Shown here: one piece after another, positions 33,911 to 41,940 of the stretch
How positions within the stretch are numbered: position 1 is the first letter of the stretch
How the letters are laid out: the number at the start of each line of letters is the position of its first letter
Assembly: GCA_964463245.1 (NCBI GenBank)
Contig: CAYXBU010000012.1
Span: 1-45,290, forward strand
Origin: CAMEON01 sp964463245
GTDB lineage: Bacteria; Bacillota; Clostridia; Oscillospirales; CAG-272
Length of the DNA: 45,290 nucleotides
Direction: 5' to 3'
Notes under the pieces: model-generated
The model's input: the letters and a program-made list of their open reading frames with translations, nothing else
Databases searched by the model: none
Told to the model about the DNA's origin: nothing
Position numbers and translations under genes: made by a program

Positions 33911-35206
33911 ATGAATATCCAACCCGTCTCGTCCACAGCCTCCGAGGAGCGTCCCTGCGGTCTCCTCCGCATCAACGATAAGGCCGCGACCGCCCTGCGC
34001 GGCGGCTACGTCTTCCTGTTCGACAGCGATATCACCGCGGTCGAGCCGTCCCCCGACGGCACCACCCCCGCCGACGGGGAATTGGTCACCCTCCGTGACC
34101 CCAAGGGTCGCTTCGTCGGCACCGGGTTCTACAACAGCCACTCCCGGATGCGGGTGCGGCTGATCTCCCGCAATGCCAACGACCGTTTCACCCCCGCCTT
34201 CTGGGAGCGGCGGCTCCGCTACGCGCTGGACTACCGAAAAGCCGTGATGGATAAGGAAAGTCTGTCCGCCTGCCGTCTGGTCTTCTCCGAGGCCGACGAG
34301 CTGCCCGGGCTGATCGTGGATCGCTTTGACCGCGTGCTGTCGGTGCAGGTGCTCTCACTGGGGGTCGAGCGGCGATTGAACATCCTGCTCCCTGCCCTGG
34401 TTCGTCTCCTGCGGGCGGACGGGCAGGATGTGGACACCGTCTACCTCCGCTGTGACGGCGCCGTCCGCGAGCGGGAGGGACTCCCCCGCTACACCGGCTA
34501 CTACACATATCCCGATCTCGACCTGCGGAGCGAGGCAGACGACCCGACCGGACGGATCGAGATCACCGAGAACGGCATCCGCTATGAGGTGGACTACCGC
34601 GAGGGACAGAAGACCGGATTCTTCCTGGATCAAAAGTACAATCGCCGCGCCATCCGCCATATCGCCGAGGGGCGACGGGTGCTGGATTGCTTTACCCACA
34701 CCGGCTCCTTCGGGCTGAACGCGGCGGCGGCGGGAGCCGAGCGGGTGGTCTCGGTGGATATTTCCGCCGCCTCCCTGAAGCTGGCCGCCGAAAATGCCGC
34801 CCGCAATGGTCTTTCCGACCGCATCGAGTACGTCGAGGCGGATGCTTTTGACTACATGAAGCAGCTGGGAGAGGGCGGCCGCCGCGCCTGCCCCTTTGAC
34901 TTCATCATTCTTGACCCGCCCGCCTTGACCAAGACCCGGGATGCCCTCAAGAATGCCATCCGCGGTTACCGTGACCTCAACACCGCCGCCATGCGTGCCC
35001 TGCCTCGCGGCGGCTACCTCGCCACCTGCTCCTGCTCCCACTTCATGACCGACACCCACTTCCTGCAGATGCTCCACAATTCCGCCGCCGATGCCGGTGT
35101 GAACCTCCGCCAGATCGAGCTGCGGAAGCAGTCCCCCGATCACCCCATCCTCTGGAACGTCCCCGAGACCGACTACCTCGTGTTCGGTATCTTCCAGATC
35201 GTGTGA
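33911..35206 (+). CDS. class I SAM-dependent rRNA methyltransferase (RlmI-like)
   Basis: 431 residues. N-terminal PUA-like domain (GGYVFLFDSDI, about 30-90), a central EEHEE-like region (FSEADELPGLIVDRFDRVLSVQVLS, about 118-143), and a C-terminal Rossmann methyltransferase: YREGQKTGFFLDQKYNRR (about 222-239), the SAM motif VLDCFTHTGSFGLNAA, the motif IV sequence FIILDPPALTK, and CSCSHF with the likely catalytic Cys. This is the layout of RlmI, which makes m5C at position 1962 of 23S rRNA in E. coli; members of the family differ in target, so only the family is firm. GAAAGGAA precedes the ATG. It is a single gene with a promoter and a terminator. Confidence 0.92.
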   Translation: MNIQPVSSTASEERPCGLLRINDKAATALRGGYVFLFDSDITAVEPSPDGTTPADGELVTLRDPKGRFVGTGFYNSHSRMRVRLISRNANDRFTPAFWERRLRYALDYRKAVMDKESLSACRLVFSEADELPGLIVDRFDRVLSVQVLSLGVERRLNILLPALVRLLRADGQDVDTVYLRCDGAVREREGLPRYTGYYTYPDLDLRSEADDPTGRIEITENGIRYEVDYREGQKTGFFLDQKYNRRAIRHIAEGRRVLDCFTHTGSFGLNAAAAGAERVVSVDISAASLKLAAENAARNGLSDRIEYVEADAFDYMKQLGEGGRRACPFDFIILDPPALTKTRDALKNAIRGYRDLNTAAMRALPRGGYLATCSCSHFMTDTHFLQMLHNSAADAGVNLRQIELRKQSPDHPILWNVPETDYLVFGIFQIV

Positions 35207-35227
35207 CCGTGCCCCCCCAAAAAAGCA

Positions 35228-35260
35228 ATAGCCGCAGGTCTCCCCTGCGGCTATCTTCTT
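35228..35260 (+). terminator. rho-independent terminator
   Basis: ATAGCCGCAGG (35228-35238) pairs with CCTGCGGCTAT (35244-35254), then CTTCTT; a run of A precedes it, so it may work both ways. Confidence 0.85.
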
Positions 35261-35340
35261 ACCCACAATACAACATATAGTTTATTTGTAAATATCTTGT
35301 TTTATTATTTGCCGTTTTGAAAGTTCTTGAAGAGGGGGCA

Positions 35341-35376
35341 TGGGGGAGGAACTTCTTTCAAGGAGTTCCTCCCCCA
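35341..35376. repeat. TGAA-loop hairpin family, copy H3
   Basis: A 16-bp stem (one T-G wobble) around loop TTCA on the plus strand, so TGAA on the minus strand, where it lies 21 bases after the ROK kinase stop codon. The minus-strand tail CCCCCTCTTCAAGAACTTTC (ending near 35317) matches the tails of copies H4 and H6. Confidence 0.85.
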
Positions 35377-35397
35377 CACGCATCTTCTGTTATAAGA

Positions 35398-36360
35398 TCA
35401 CTTGACCCCCAGCACCGCGCCTCCGATGATGCCGGCGTTGTTCTTCAGCTCGGCAATGCAGATGCGGGTCGAGGGAACCACGCCCTGACCGTAGACCTCT
35501 GCGTTGATCATGGGCACCAGCATCTCCAAGAGGCTGTCCCCCTCGTTGGAGATCCCGCCGCCGATGGAGAGCACCTCGGGCTGGAAGATGTTGATAATGT
35601 TGGCAAGCCCCTGTGCCAGGTACTGCAGGTAGATCTGCACGACCTCGGTCGCTACGGCATCCCCCCGACGCATAGCATCAAAGGCCGTCCGTCCCGAGAC
35701 CTTGCCCGCCTTCTCCACCATCTCAGTCATCACGGTCGCACGACCTGCGGCTCGTGCGACCTCCAGTGCCTCGGCTGTCATACGGATGAGAGCCGTTGCC
35801 GAGCTGTAGGCCTCCCAGCAGCCGTGCCGTCCGCAGCCGCAGGGTCTGCCGCCCACCTCGATGACGATGTGTCCCAGCTCCGCGCCCGCGTAGTTGAAGC
35901 CGGAGTAGACCTTGTCGTCGATGATGATGCCGCCGCCCACGCCGGTGCCCAGCGTGATCATGACAGAATTATGGGTGCCGCGAGCCGCCCCCGCGACCGC
36001 CTCGCCCCAGGCCGCCGCGTTGGCGTCGTTCTCCACGAAAACGTAGGGAGCCGGGAACCGCTCCTTGACAAAAGCGCAGATCGGGAACTTGCGAAACGGC
36101 AGGTTACAGGAGTACTCGATCACGCCGTCGTCGTGGTTGGCGATGCCGGGCGCGGCGATGCCCACCGACGCGATCTCGGAGGCAGGAATGTTCGCCTTCT
36201 CGCAGACAGCATGGCAGAGCGCGGCCATATCCGCCGCGATCTCCTCCGGGGTGCGCTCGGCGCGGGTGGGGATGCTGTCCTGACAGACGATCTCATATGA
36301 CTCGTTTACGATACCGGCGGCGATATTGGTGCCGCCCAGGTCGATACCAATGCGATACAT
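35398..36360 (-). CDS. ROK-family sugar kinase (glucokinase-like)
   Basis: 320 residues. ROK kinases phosphorylate glucose or related hexoses with ATP in the cytoplasm. Motifs: GIDLGGTNIAAG (phosphate 1, about 5-16), VENDANAAAWGE (about 108-119), ITLGTGVGGGIIIDD (phosphate 2), AELGHIVIE, and the ROK zinc site CGCGRHGCWEAY (about 174-185); the adenosine motif is SIGGGISNEG. There is no N-terminal helix-turn-helix, so it is a kinase rather than a NagC-type repressor. A modest AAGGAAGAG ribosome site and a consensus promoter lie upstream. It is monocistronic and divergent from rpsT. Glucokinase is the likeliest role; N-acetylmannosamine or fructose kinase are alternatives. Confidence 0.93.
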   Translation of the reverse strand: MYRIGIDLGGTNIAAGIVNESYEIVCQDSIPTRAERTPEEIAADMAALCHAVCEKANIPASEIASVGIAAPGIANHDDGVIEYSCNLPFRKFPICAFVKERFPAPYVFVENDANAAAWGEAVAGAARGTHNSVMITLGTGVGGGIIIDDKVYSGFNYAGAELGHIVIEVGGRPCGCGRHGCWEAYSSATALIRMTAEALEVARAAGRATVMTEMVEKAGKVSGRTAFDAMRRGDAVATEVVQIYLQYLAQGLANIINIFQPEVLSIGGGISNEGDSLLEMLVPMINAEVYGQGVVPSTRICIAELKNNAGIIGGAVLGVK

Positions 36361-36418
36361 GGCGCTTATCTCTCTTCCTTATATGTAATATGGTGGCGGC
36401 AGGATACGCCGCACCTTC

Positions 36419-36447
36419 ATTATACCGCAGATACGCGATCCTGTCAA
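36419..36447 (-). promoter_or_regulatory. consensus promoter of the ROK kinase gene
   Basis: Minus strand TTGACA (36442-36447) and TATAAT (36419-36424), 17-base spacer ending GCGG. Confidence 0.9.
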
Positions 36448-36530
36448 GTGCTTTTTGCAAAGGAGCCGCCCGTTTCTCGCTCCTTTATGCCGCTTTCAGA
36501 AAACTTTTTTGAGAAATTTCAAAAAAGCTC

Positions 36531-36559
36531 TTGCATTTCCGAGCGAAATGTGGTATGAT
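36531..36559 (+). promoter_or_regulatory. promoter of rpsT
   Basis: TTGCAT at 36531-36536 and TATGAT at 36554-36559, 17-base spacer ending TGTGG. The leader is about 80 bases. Confidence 0.8.
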
Positions 36560-36645
36560 ATCAGAGTATATGTGAGTTCCGCTGCATACCCTCTCAGATG
36601 ACGCGGAAGGGAGCATAGAAATCATGCTATGAGGAGGAGAGAATC

Positions 36646-36912
36646 ATGCCGAATATCAAGTCTGCCAAGAAGCGCGTTCGCGTGACCGAGACCAAGACCC
36701 TGCAGAACAAGATGTTCAAGTCTCAGATGAAGACCGACATCAAGAAGTATTGCGCCGCTGTCGAGGCCGGTGACCTGGCCGCCGCTCAGGAGCTGTACAA
36801 GCAGGCCTGCAAGAAGATCGATGTTGCCGCTTCCAAGGGCATCATCCACAAGAACTGCGCCGCTCATCGCAAGAGCCAGTTCACCAAGGCTCTCAACGCC
36901 ATGCAGGCGTAA
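36646..36912 (+). CDS. rpsT: 30S ribosomal protein S20
   Basis: 88 residues, the normal length. Starts MPNIKSAKKRVRVTETKTLQNK, the typical basic N-terminal helix that binds 16S rRNA, and continues LAAAQELYKQACKKIDVAASKGIIHKNCAAHRKSQ, the C-terminal helical bundle signature. GAGGAGGAGAG precedes the ATG. Single gene with its own promoter and terminator, as common for rpsT. Confidence 0.98.
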   Translation: MPNIKSAKKRVRVTETKTLQNKMFKSQMKTDIKKYCAAVEAGDLAAAQELYKQACKKIDVAASKGIIHKNCAAHRKSQFTKALNAMQA

Positions 36913-36930
36913 GCCACCCCGAAGATCGAG

Positions 36931-36972
36931 CGCCCTCCCGTGTATGCTGCAACGGGAGGGTGCTTCTTTCTT
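36931..36972 (+). terminator. rho-independent terminator of rpsT
   Basis: CCCTCCCGT (36933-36941) pairs perfectly with ACGGGAGGG (36952-36960), with outer GC pairs, followed by TTCTTTCTT. Confidence 0.85.
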
Positions 36973-37096
36973 GTCCCTTGTCCGCAAAAAGGGCAGGATC
37001 TGCCTTCTCCCGCACCTTTTTTAGACAAACAGTATGCATTGTTCGGGATTGTTCATGGTTTTTTCACGAATATTCCGATAAATGGTAACACATCCA

Positions 37097-37105
37097 TGTT
37101 ATACT
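37097..37105 (+). promoter_or_regulatory. extended -10 promoter
   Basis: TG at 37097-37098, then TATACT at 37100-37105; no -35 match at usual spacing. It lies 95 bases upstream of the surface-protein start. Confidence 0.5.
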
Positions 37106-37199
37106 GTGTCAAAGGGGATGGGTGTCCCCACCCACCGCCCATTGCGTATCGGAACACAGCAGCCGAGCGCAAAATTTTTATTGGAGAAGGAGAATTCTC

Positions 37200-38708
37200 A
37201 TGAAAAAGACGATCCCGTTTTTACTGTGTCTGTCCCTCCTGCTGGTTGCCTGCGCCGCGCTGATGCCGGCCTCTGCCCTGAGTGCAGATGTCACCGACAG
37301 CACCTGGAGCGATGTTAAGTTGAAGGCTCTCATCTATCAGGAAGGACTGGATTTCTACTCCGACCTGAACGAGGAGTACGAGAACTACGACTGGGGCTAC
37401 AAGGAGGTCTCCGAGCTGGAGGACGAGGAGCTGCAGGTCGCTCACCTCAATCTGAGAGGCTTTGCCATCACCCCCGACCGCAAGTATGCCCTGATGGGTC
37501 ACCTCAACGGCACCGAGATGCGCGGTTGCTCCCTGTTCGACTTTGAGACCGGCACGATCACCGACATCTTCTACCGCTACGACGAGGAGAAGCCGGAGGA
37601 TGCGATCCCCTTCTCCTTCCCGAAGGGTGTCGCCGCCGACGATCGCGGCAACGCATATGTCGGATTCGCTTTCTGCCAGAACTACAACGTCGTGAATCTG
37701 GGCATTGCTCACATCAACGACGAGACCAAGACCTTTGAGGAGCTGTACATGGATGCCGTGTTCGAGTTCGGTGAGCCCGGTGAGGCCGGCGGTATGCAGG
37801 TCGGCGTCAACGGTGTCGAGGTCGTCAAGTTGGGCGAGGAGTACTATTGCTATGTCATGATCAACTACACCTATGACGCACTGTACTGCTACAATGTGAC
37901 CGATCCCTCCAACCCCAGCCTGAACAAGGACTTCGGTGACAACGGCAAGATCGTTTTCTCCGAGGAGGATTGCCCCGTGAAGGGCGACGGCTTCACGCTG
38001 GATGACGGCGATTACTTCGCCGTGGACGAGGAAGGCGTGATCTGGCTGGCTGCCAAGTCCAAGGAAGGCAGCCGTGGCGTTATGAAGATCGCCCCCGACG
38101 GCTCTGCTTGCCTGGGTGTCGTGAACGCCTCCAACCCCTACTCGGTCTGCCGCGCCGGTAAGTACCTGATCATCGGCGACAGAGACGGCAAGCTGCTCCA
38201 TGTGTACGATGCCAGCGATACCGAGCAGGAGATCGCCTCCTTTGCTCCGGACGAGAGCGCTCCCGAGGGCAGCCGCTTCTCCCGTGTGCAGGTCATTGAT
38301 GACATCCTGTTCGTGGTCAGCAACCAGGAGAACGACCCGTCCCAGGCCAACGCCATTCTGGCCGCCGCTCTGACGGCTGATGCTCAGGTCAAGCTCAACG
38401 AGATGGCCGCCCAGCTGACTGCCGCGCCCGCAGATGAAACCGAGAGCGAGAGCGAGAGCGACACCGCCGGTGCCGATGCTCCCATCGCTACCGATCCCGC
38501 TACCGATCCGGCTACCGAGCTGACCACCGAGCCCGCCACCGAGCTCACCACCGAACCCACCACCGACAATGCCGTCGCTGATGCTACCGGTGATGCTACC
38601 GCTGTCGCTGCCGAGGATGATGGCTGTGCATCTGTCATCGGTGCCGGTGCCGCCGCTCTGATCTTCTCGGCTATGGCTGCCGCCGTGGCTCTGAAGAAGC
38701 GCGGATAA
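37200..38708 (+). CDS. secreted surface protein with Thr/Glu/Pro repeats and C-terminal membrane anchor
   Basis: 502 residues. Signal peptide MKKTIPFLLCLSLLLVACAALMPASA (cleavage after ASA near 26; VACA is an alternative weak lipobox). The mature part (about 60-400) looks like a beta propeller or similar beta-rich fold (FAITPDRKYALMGHL, FPKGVAADDRGNAYVGFAF, YFAVDEEGVIWLAAKS, VCRAGKYLIIGDRDGKLLHVYD). Then an acidic low-complexity linker with TDPATDPATELTTEPATE repeats (about 420-475), the motif DDGCAS, one membrane helix (AAALIFSAMAAAVAL) and a basic end KKRG. It is not an LPxTG protein. The start at 37200 follows GAGAAGGAGAA closely. Function unknown; the propeller hints at binding. Compare the C-terminus encoded at 44988. 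Confidence 0.85.
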   Translation: MKKTIPFLLCLSLLLVACAALMPASALSADVTDSTWSDVKLKALIYQEGLDFYSDLNEEYENYDWGYKEVSELEDEELQVAHLNLRGFAITPDRKYALMGHLNGTEMRGCSLFDFETGTITDIFYRYDEEKPEDAIPFSFPKGVAADDRGNAYVGFAFCQNYNVVNLGIAHINDETKTFEELYMDAVFEFGEPGEAGGMQVGVNGVEVVKLGEEYYCYVMINYTYDALYCYNVTDPSNPSLNKDFGDNGKIVFSEEDCPVKGDGFTLDDGDYFAVDEEGVIWLAAKSKEGSRGVMKIAPDGSACLGVVNASNPYSVCRAGKYLIIGDRDGKLLHVYDASDTEQEIASFAPDESAPEGSRFSRVQVIDDILFVVSNQENDPSQANAILAAALTADAQVKLNEMAAQLTAAPADETESESESDTAGADAPIATDPATDPATELTTEPATELTTEPTTDNAVADATGDATAVAAEDDGCASVIGAGAAALIFSAMAAAVALKKRG

Positions 38709-38737
38709 TTGCATATTGCGCTATCGCTACTATACAA

Positions 38738-38771
38738 GGGAGGGGAGATTCCTGACGGGATCTCCCCTCCC
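38738..38771 (+). terminator. hairpin after surface-protein gene
   Basis: GGGAGGGGAGAT pairs perfectly with ATCTCCCCTCCC; no T-tract, so termination is less certain. The gene-free interval 38709-39200 holds this hairpin, H4, a strong bidirectional terminator, H5 and a tandem repeat. Confidence 0.6.
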
Positions 38772-38824
38772 GCGTGCCTTACTCCTTTCAAAACCCATAT
38801 ATAGGCGATTATAAAGGTCGCGTC

Positions 38825-38858
38825 TTGTGGAAAACTTCCTGAAGGAAGTTTTCCACAA
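38825..38858. repeat. TGAA-loop hairpin family, copy H4
   Basis: TTGTGGAAAACTTCC (38825-38839) pairs perfectly with 38844-38858 around TGAA; the tail ACCCCTTTCAAGGACTTTT follows on the plus strand. Confidence 0.85.
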
Positions 38859-39027
38859 ACCCCTTTCAAGGACTTTTATAGCATTTTATCTTTTATCCTA
38901 TCGAGATATGGTCATTATGTTGTTTGCTTACTCATCTTCCGCCCATGTGGGGTTCATGCCCCACAATGTATTCAGAAAGGACTACTTTTACTATCGGATA
39001 AAACCTATATACCCTCACAAACAACAT

Positions 39028-39063
39028 AGCGGCGTGTTCGTGAAACATCGCCGCTTGTTTTTT
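39028..39063 (+). terminator. strong hairpin with T-tract, no evident gene upstream
   Basis: AGCGGCG (39028-39034) pairs with CGCCGCT (39049-39055), with inner TGTT/AACA pairs, then TGTTTTTT. On the plus strand nothing is annotated between 38771 and here. On the minus strand it could back up GAPDH termination. Confidence 0.8.
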
Positions 39064-39086
39064 GCAAGAAGTTCTTGAAAAAGAGA

Positions 39087-39126
39087 TGCGGGGTAGCAGC
39101 TTCTTGAAGGAAGCTGCTACCCCGTA
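39087..39126. repeat. TGAA-loop hairpin family, copy H5
   Basis: An 18-bp stem with two wobble pairs (CGGGGTAGCAGCTTCT with GGAAGCTGCTACCCCG at its core) around TGAA at 39105-39108. AAGTTCTTGAAA lies just upstream on the plus strand. It follows the GAPDH gene end on the minus strand. Confidence 0.8.
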
Positions 39127-39134
39127 CGAATTGC

Positions 39135-39234
39135 TTAATGGTGCGGCACCGTAAAATCACTTTACGTTGGCGAAATACTTGATGGTGCGGCACCGTAAAA
39201 TCACTTTACGTTGGCGAAGTACTTAATGGTGCGT
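39135..39234. repeat. 44-base tandem repeat across the 3' end of gap
   Basis: About 2.3 copies with an exact 44-base period (39136, 39180, 39224). The unit includes the last nine codons of GAPDH and its stop, so a second copy of the coding end lies just past the real stop codon. Within each unit CGTAAA and TTTACG form a small hairpin with the stop codon in or next to its loop. Confidence 0.9.
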
Positions 39235-40271
39235 ACCATCTGGCTGGTGTAGGAATTCTCGTTGTCGTACCAGGAAACGACCTGAACCTGGTAGAGATCC
39301 TCGCCGATCTTGGAGACCATGGTCTGGGTAGCATCGAACAGGGAGCCGTACCGCATACCGATGACATCCGAGGAGACGATCTGATCCTCGTTGTAGCCGA
39401 AGGACTCGGAGGAGGCAGCCTTCATAGCGGCGTTGATGCCCTCCTTGGTCACGTCAGCACCCTTGACAACAGCGGTCAGGATGGTGGTGGAGCCGGTCGG
39501 GACGGGAACACGCTGAGCAGAGCCGATCAGCTTGCCGTTCAGCTCGGGGATGACCAGGCCGATAGCCTTAGCGGCACCGGTGGAGTTGGGCACGATGTTG
39601 GCAGCACCGGCGCGAGCGCGGCGCAGGTCGCCCTTTCTGTGGGGGCCGTCCAGGATCATCTGGTCGCCGGTGTAGGCGTGGATGGTGGACATGATACCGC
39701 TCTGGATGGGAGCGTAGTCGTTCAGAGCCTTTGCCATGGGAGCCAGGCAGTTGGTGGTGCAGGAAGCGGCCGAGATGATGTTGTCCTCGGCGGTCAGGGT
39801 GTCCTCGTTGACCGAGAAGACGATGGTCTTCAGATCGTTGCCTGCGGGAGCCGAGATGACGACCTTCTTCGCGCCGGCGTCGATGTGAGCCTGGGACTTA
39901 GCCTTGGAGCAGTAGAAGCCGGTGCACTCCAGCACGACGTCCACGTCCAGCTCACCCCAGGGCAGATCCTGTGCTTTGGGGCTGGCGTAGATGGTGATCT
40001 CCTTGCCGTCCACGGTGATGGAACCGGGGGTGACAACGGTCTTGCCGTCCTCAGCCAGAACGGGCTCCTTGGAAGAGACGGTGTGCAGACCCTCGCCGAT
40101 GCGGCCGCAGTAGCCACCCTGAGCGGTGTCATACTTCAGCAGGTTGGCCAGCATCTTGGGGCTGGTCAGGTCATTGATGGCGACGATCTCGTAGCCCTCG
40201 GCGCCGAACATCTGACGGAAAGCCAGACGGCCGATACGACCGAAGCCATTGATAGCAACTCTTACGGACAT
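39201..40271 (-). CDS. gap: glyceraldehyde-3-phosphate dehydrogenase, type I
   Basis: 356 residues, slightly longer than the usual 335. Glycolytic enzyme using NAD and phosphate. N-terminal Rossmann motif VRVAINGFGRIGRLAFRQM; the catalytic Cys is in SAASCTTNCLAP (about 167-178); the conserved HAYTGDQMILDGPHRKGDLRRARA and NIVPNSTGAAKAIGLVIPEL follow; the C-terminus ends WYDNENSYTSQMVRTIKYFANVK. The extra length lies mostly in the region before the catalytic Cys. GGAGGT precedes the ATG at 40271, and a promoter lies upstream. The 3' end is duplicated in tandem just beyond the stop. Confidence 0.97.
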   Translation of the reverse strand: MSVRVAINGFGRIGRLAFRQMFGAEGYEIVAINDLTSPKMLANLLKYDTAQGGYCGRIGEGLHTVSSKEPVLAEDGKTVVTPGSITVDGKEITIYASPKAQDLPWGELDVDVVLECTGFYCSKAKSQAHIDAGAKKVVISAPAGNDLKTIVFSVNEDTLTAEDNIISAASCTTNCLAPMAKALNDYAPIQSGIMSTIHAYTGDQMILDGPHRKGDLRRARAGAANIVPNSTGAAKAIGLVIPELNGKLIGSAQRVPVPTGSTTILTAVVKGADVTKEGINAAMKAASSESFGYNEDQIVSSDVIGMRYGSLFDATQTMVSKIGEDLYQVQVVSWYDNENSYTSQMVRTIKYFANVK

Positions 40272-40346
40272 GGGAAAATACCTCCATATAATAAATATTG
40301 ACTGTAAGTAGGCAGTGCGGGGCATCTTCCCCCACTCCAATTCTAT

Positions 40347-40375
40347 ATTTTACCGCATTTCTTCAATTTATACAA
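40347..40375 (-). promoter_or_regulatory. promoter of gap
   Basis: Minus strand TTGTAT (40370-40375) and TAAAAT (40347-40352), 17-base spacer ending GCGG. The -35 is weak (3 of 6). Confidence 0.6.
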
Positions 40376-40527
40376 GCGTTTTTCGGTAAATTTTGAAAAA
40401 TCATCGTTTTGCATCCGAAGGCGGGATAAAAACGACGGTTTTCGTGCATTTTGACAAATGTACGGGGTGAACAGCGCGCAAAAGACACCGCCCTCCCTCC
40501 CTTCCCCGACTTTTTTCCGCTTTCCTA

Positions 40528-40556
40528 TTGCTTTTCGTCGGAAAATCGTGTATAAT
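40528..40556 (+). promoter_or_regulatory. promoter of the cobalamin-riboswitch operon
   Basis: TTGCTT at 40528-40533 and TATAAT at 40551-40556, 17-base spacer. Transcription should start near 40563, at the beginning of the aptamer. Confidence 0.85.
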
Positions 40557-40562
40557 AGGCGC

Positions 40563-40800
40563 GGTATGAGGGGAAGCGGGTGTGAATCCCGCACGGGCAC
40601 GCCGCCGTGTTCCGCGCCCCTCCTTTTTGCCCAAGGGCAGAGGGAGGGGTAACCTGATCCCGCCTGACCCGACGCCGCAGTCGGGGAAACGGTCATTGGC
40701 GCAAATGCGCCGAGAAGGCCGGCGGGGGATGCGGTCAGTCGAAATATCCGCATACCGGGAACCCATCGTCCGCACATGACTGCGAGTGCCGGTCGCGGAC
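40563..40800 (+). ncRNA. cobalamin riboswitch
   Basis: The core GGGAAGCGGGTGTGAATCCC (40571-40590), then GCACGGGCACGCCGCCGTG (40591-40609), matches the conserved cobalamin aptamer (GGGAA, an internal stem around GTGNGAATCC, and the GCCACTGT-like B12 box). A peripheral arm with CGCCCCTCC/GGAGGGG follows, then GTCAGTCGAAATATCCGC near 40734-40751, which I take as the 3' part of the core. The exact 3' boundary is uncertain. GTCCGC (40768-40773) pairs with GCGGAC (40795-40800) as a possible expression platform, with the ribosome site at 40821. It controls the DUF4430 lipoprotein and the ECF S component. Confidence 0.9.
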
Positions 40801-40836
40801 AAGACCACAAAAATCATAACAAAGGAGAAAACACAC

Positions 40837-41319
40837 ATGAAACAGACAAGTATGGTCCTGCGCCTGCTGTCCCTCCTTCTGTGCGTCGTGCTGATTGCGG
40901 CTATTGCACTGACGACCATCGGATGCGGCACAGACAAGAACAACGGTGACACGACCACCACCGAAACGGGCGACCAAGAGAAGCCCGAGACAGCCGATCC
41001 CTCGGTGCCCATCGAGAAGGGCACCGGCGCGACCACCTTCACCTTCGTGGTGACGCTGGCCGACGGCGCAACCACCACCTACACCATCCACACCGACAAG
41101 AAGACGGTCGGCGCGGCTCTGCTGGAGCTGGAGCTGATCGCGGGTGAGGAGAGCACCTACGGCCTGTATGTCAAGACCGTGCAGGGCGTGACCGCTGATT
41201 ACGACACCGACAAGACCTACTGGGCGTTCTACATCGACGACGAGTATGCCATGACCGGCGTGGATCAGACCGACATCAAGGCCGGCGCAACCTACACCTT
41301 CAAGATCGAAAAGGGCTGA
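40837..41319 (+). CDS. DUF4430 (transcobalamin-like) lipoprotein
   Basis: 160 residues. Signal peptide with lipobox TIGC (MKQTSMVLRLLSLLLCVVLI..., Cys near 29), a Thr/Glu/Pro linker, then a DUF4430 domain: TFTFVVTLADGATTTYTIHT, KKTVGAALLELELI, GLYVKTVQGVTADYDTDKTYWAFYIDDEYAMTGVDQTDIKAGATYTFKIEKG. This domain resembles the C-terminal domain of transcobalamin and intrinsic factor. With the cobalamin riboswitch just upstream, the inference is that it captures corrinoids at the cell surface. AAAGGAGAAA precedes the ATG. The stop codon is one base before the start of the S-component gene. Confidence 0.92.
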   Translation: MKQTSMVLRLLSLLLCVVLIAAIALTTIGCGTDKNNGDTTTTETGDQEKPETADPSVPIEKGTGATTFTFVVTLADGATTTYTIHTDKKTVGAALLELELIAGEESTYGLYVKTVQGVTADYDTDKTYWAFYIDDEYAMTGVDQTDIKAGATYTFKIEKG

Positions 41320-41320
41320 T

Positions 41321-41917
41321 ATGGCTCGTCGGTCTGACGACCTCCCCGAAGGGGAAGTGTGCAAGCCTTCCCCCCGCAGGCGTCGCAGGAAGGGACTGCT
41401 CCTCTTGCGGGACATGGTGGTCTTTGCCATGCTGGGCAGTCTCATGTTCCTGTCCAAGCTGGTCATGGAAGGACTGCCCAATGTCCACCCGCTGGGGATG
41501 CTGACCATGGTCTATACCCTGGTCTACCGTCGCAAGGCTCTGTACCCCCTATATGTCTACATTCTGCTCAACGGCATATACGCGGGATTTGCGACCTGGT
41601 GGCTTCCGTATCTGTATCTGTGGACGATCCTCTGGGGGGTGACCATGCTCCTGCCGCGACGGATGCCGCCCCGCGTGGCTCCCGTCGTGTATTCGCTGGT
41701 GTGCGGGCTGCACGGGCTGGCGTTCGGAACGCTGTATGCACCGGCACAGGCACTCCTGTTCCATATGTCCTTTGAGCAGATGCTCGCGTGGATCGCCGTG
41801 GGGTTCCCCTGGGATATCATCCACGCCGTGGGTAATCTGGCCATGAGCGTCTTGATCATCCCGCTGGTAAGGGTCTTGACAAAGCTGGAAAAGAGCACGG
41901 GAGGATGCGTGTATTGA
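41321..41917 (+). CDS. ECF transporter S component, predicted cobalamin specific
   Basis: 198 residues. A basic N-terminus (RRRRRKGLLLLRD) is followed by about six helices, with AMLGSLMFLSKLVMEGLPNVHPLGMLTM (about 36-63), LYVYILLNGIYAGFATWWLPYLYLW and AWIAVGFPWDIIHAVGNLAMSVLIIPL. This is the layout of the membrane substrate-binding subunit of energy-coupling-factor vitamin transporters. The riboswitch and the DUF4430 lipoprotein in the same operon point to cobalamin or a precursor, as for CbrT. The ECF ATPases and T component are not in the window and are presumably shared. Separated from the lipoprotein gene by one base; a T-tracted hairpin follows. Confidence 0.88.
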   Translation: MARRSDDLPEGEVCKPSPRRRRRKGLLLLRDMVVFAMLGSLMFLSKLVMEGLPNVHPLGMLTMVYTLVYRRKALYPLYVYILLNGIYAGFATWWLPYLYLWTILWGVTMLLPRRMPPRVAPVVYSLVCGLHGLAFGTLYAPAQALLFHMSFEQMLAWIAVGFPWDIIHAVGNLAMSVLIIPLVRVLTKLEKSTGGCVY

Positions 41918-41940
41918 TCTACACGCCCGCCGCACGGCAG

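Noticed and set aside
38827..39078. 83-codon frame between the surface protein and gap
   Set aside because: It starts inside hairpin H4 and runs through the terminator hairpin; no ribosome site and no similarity to anything I know.
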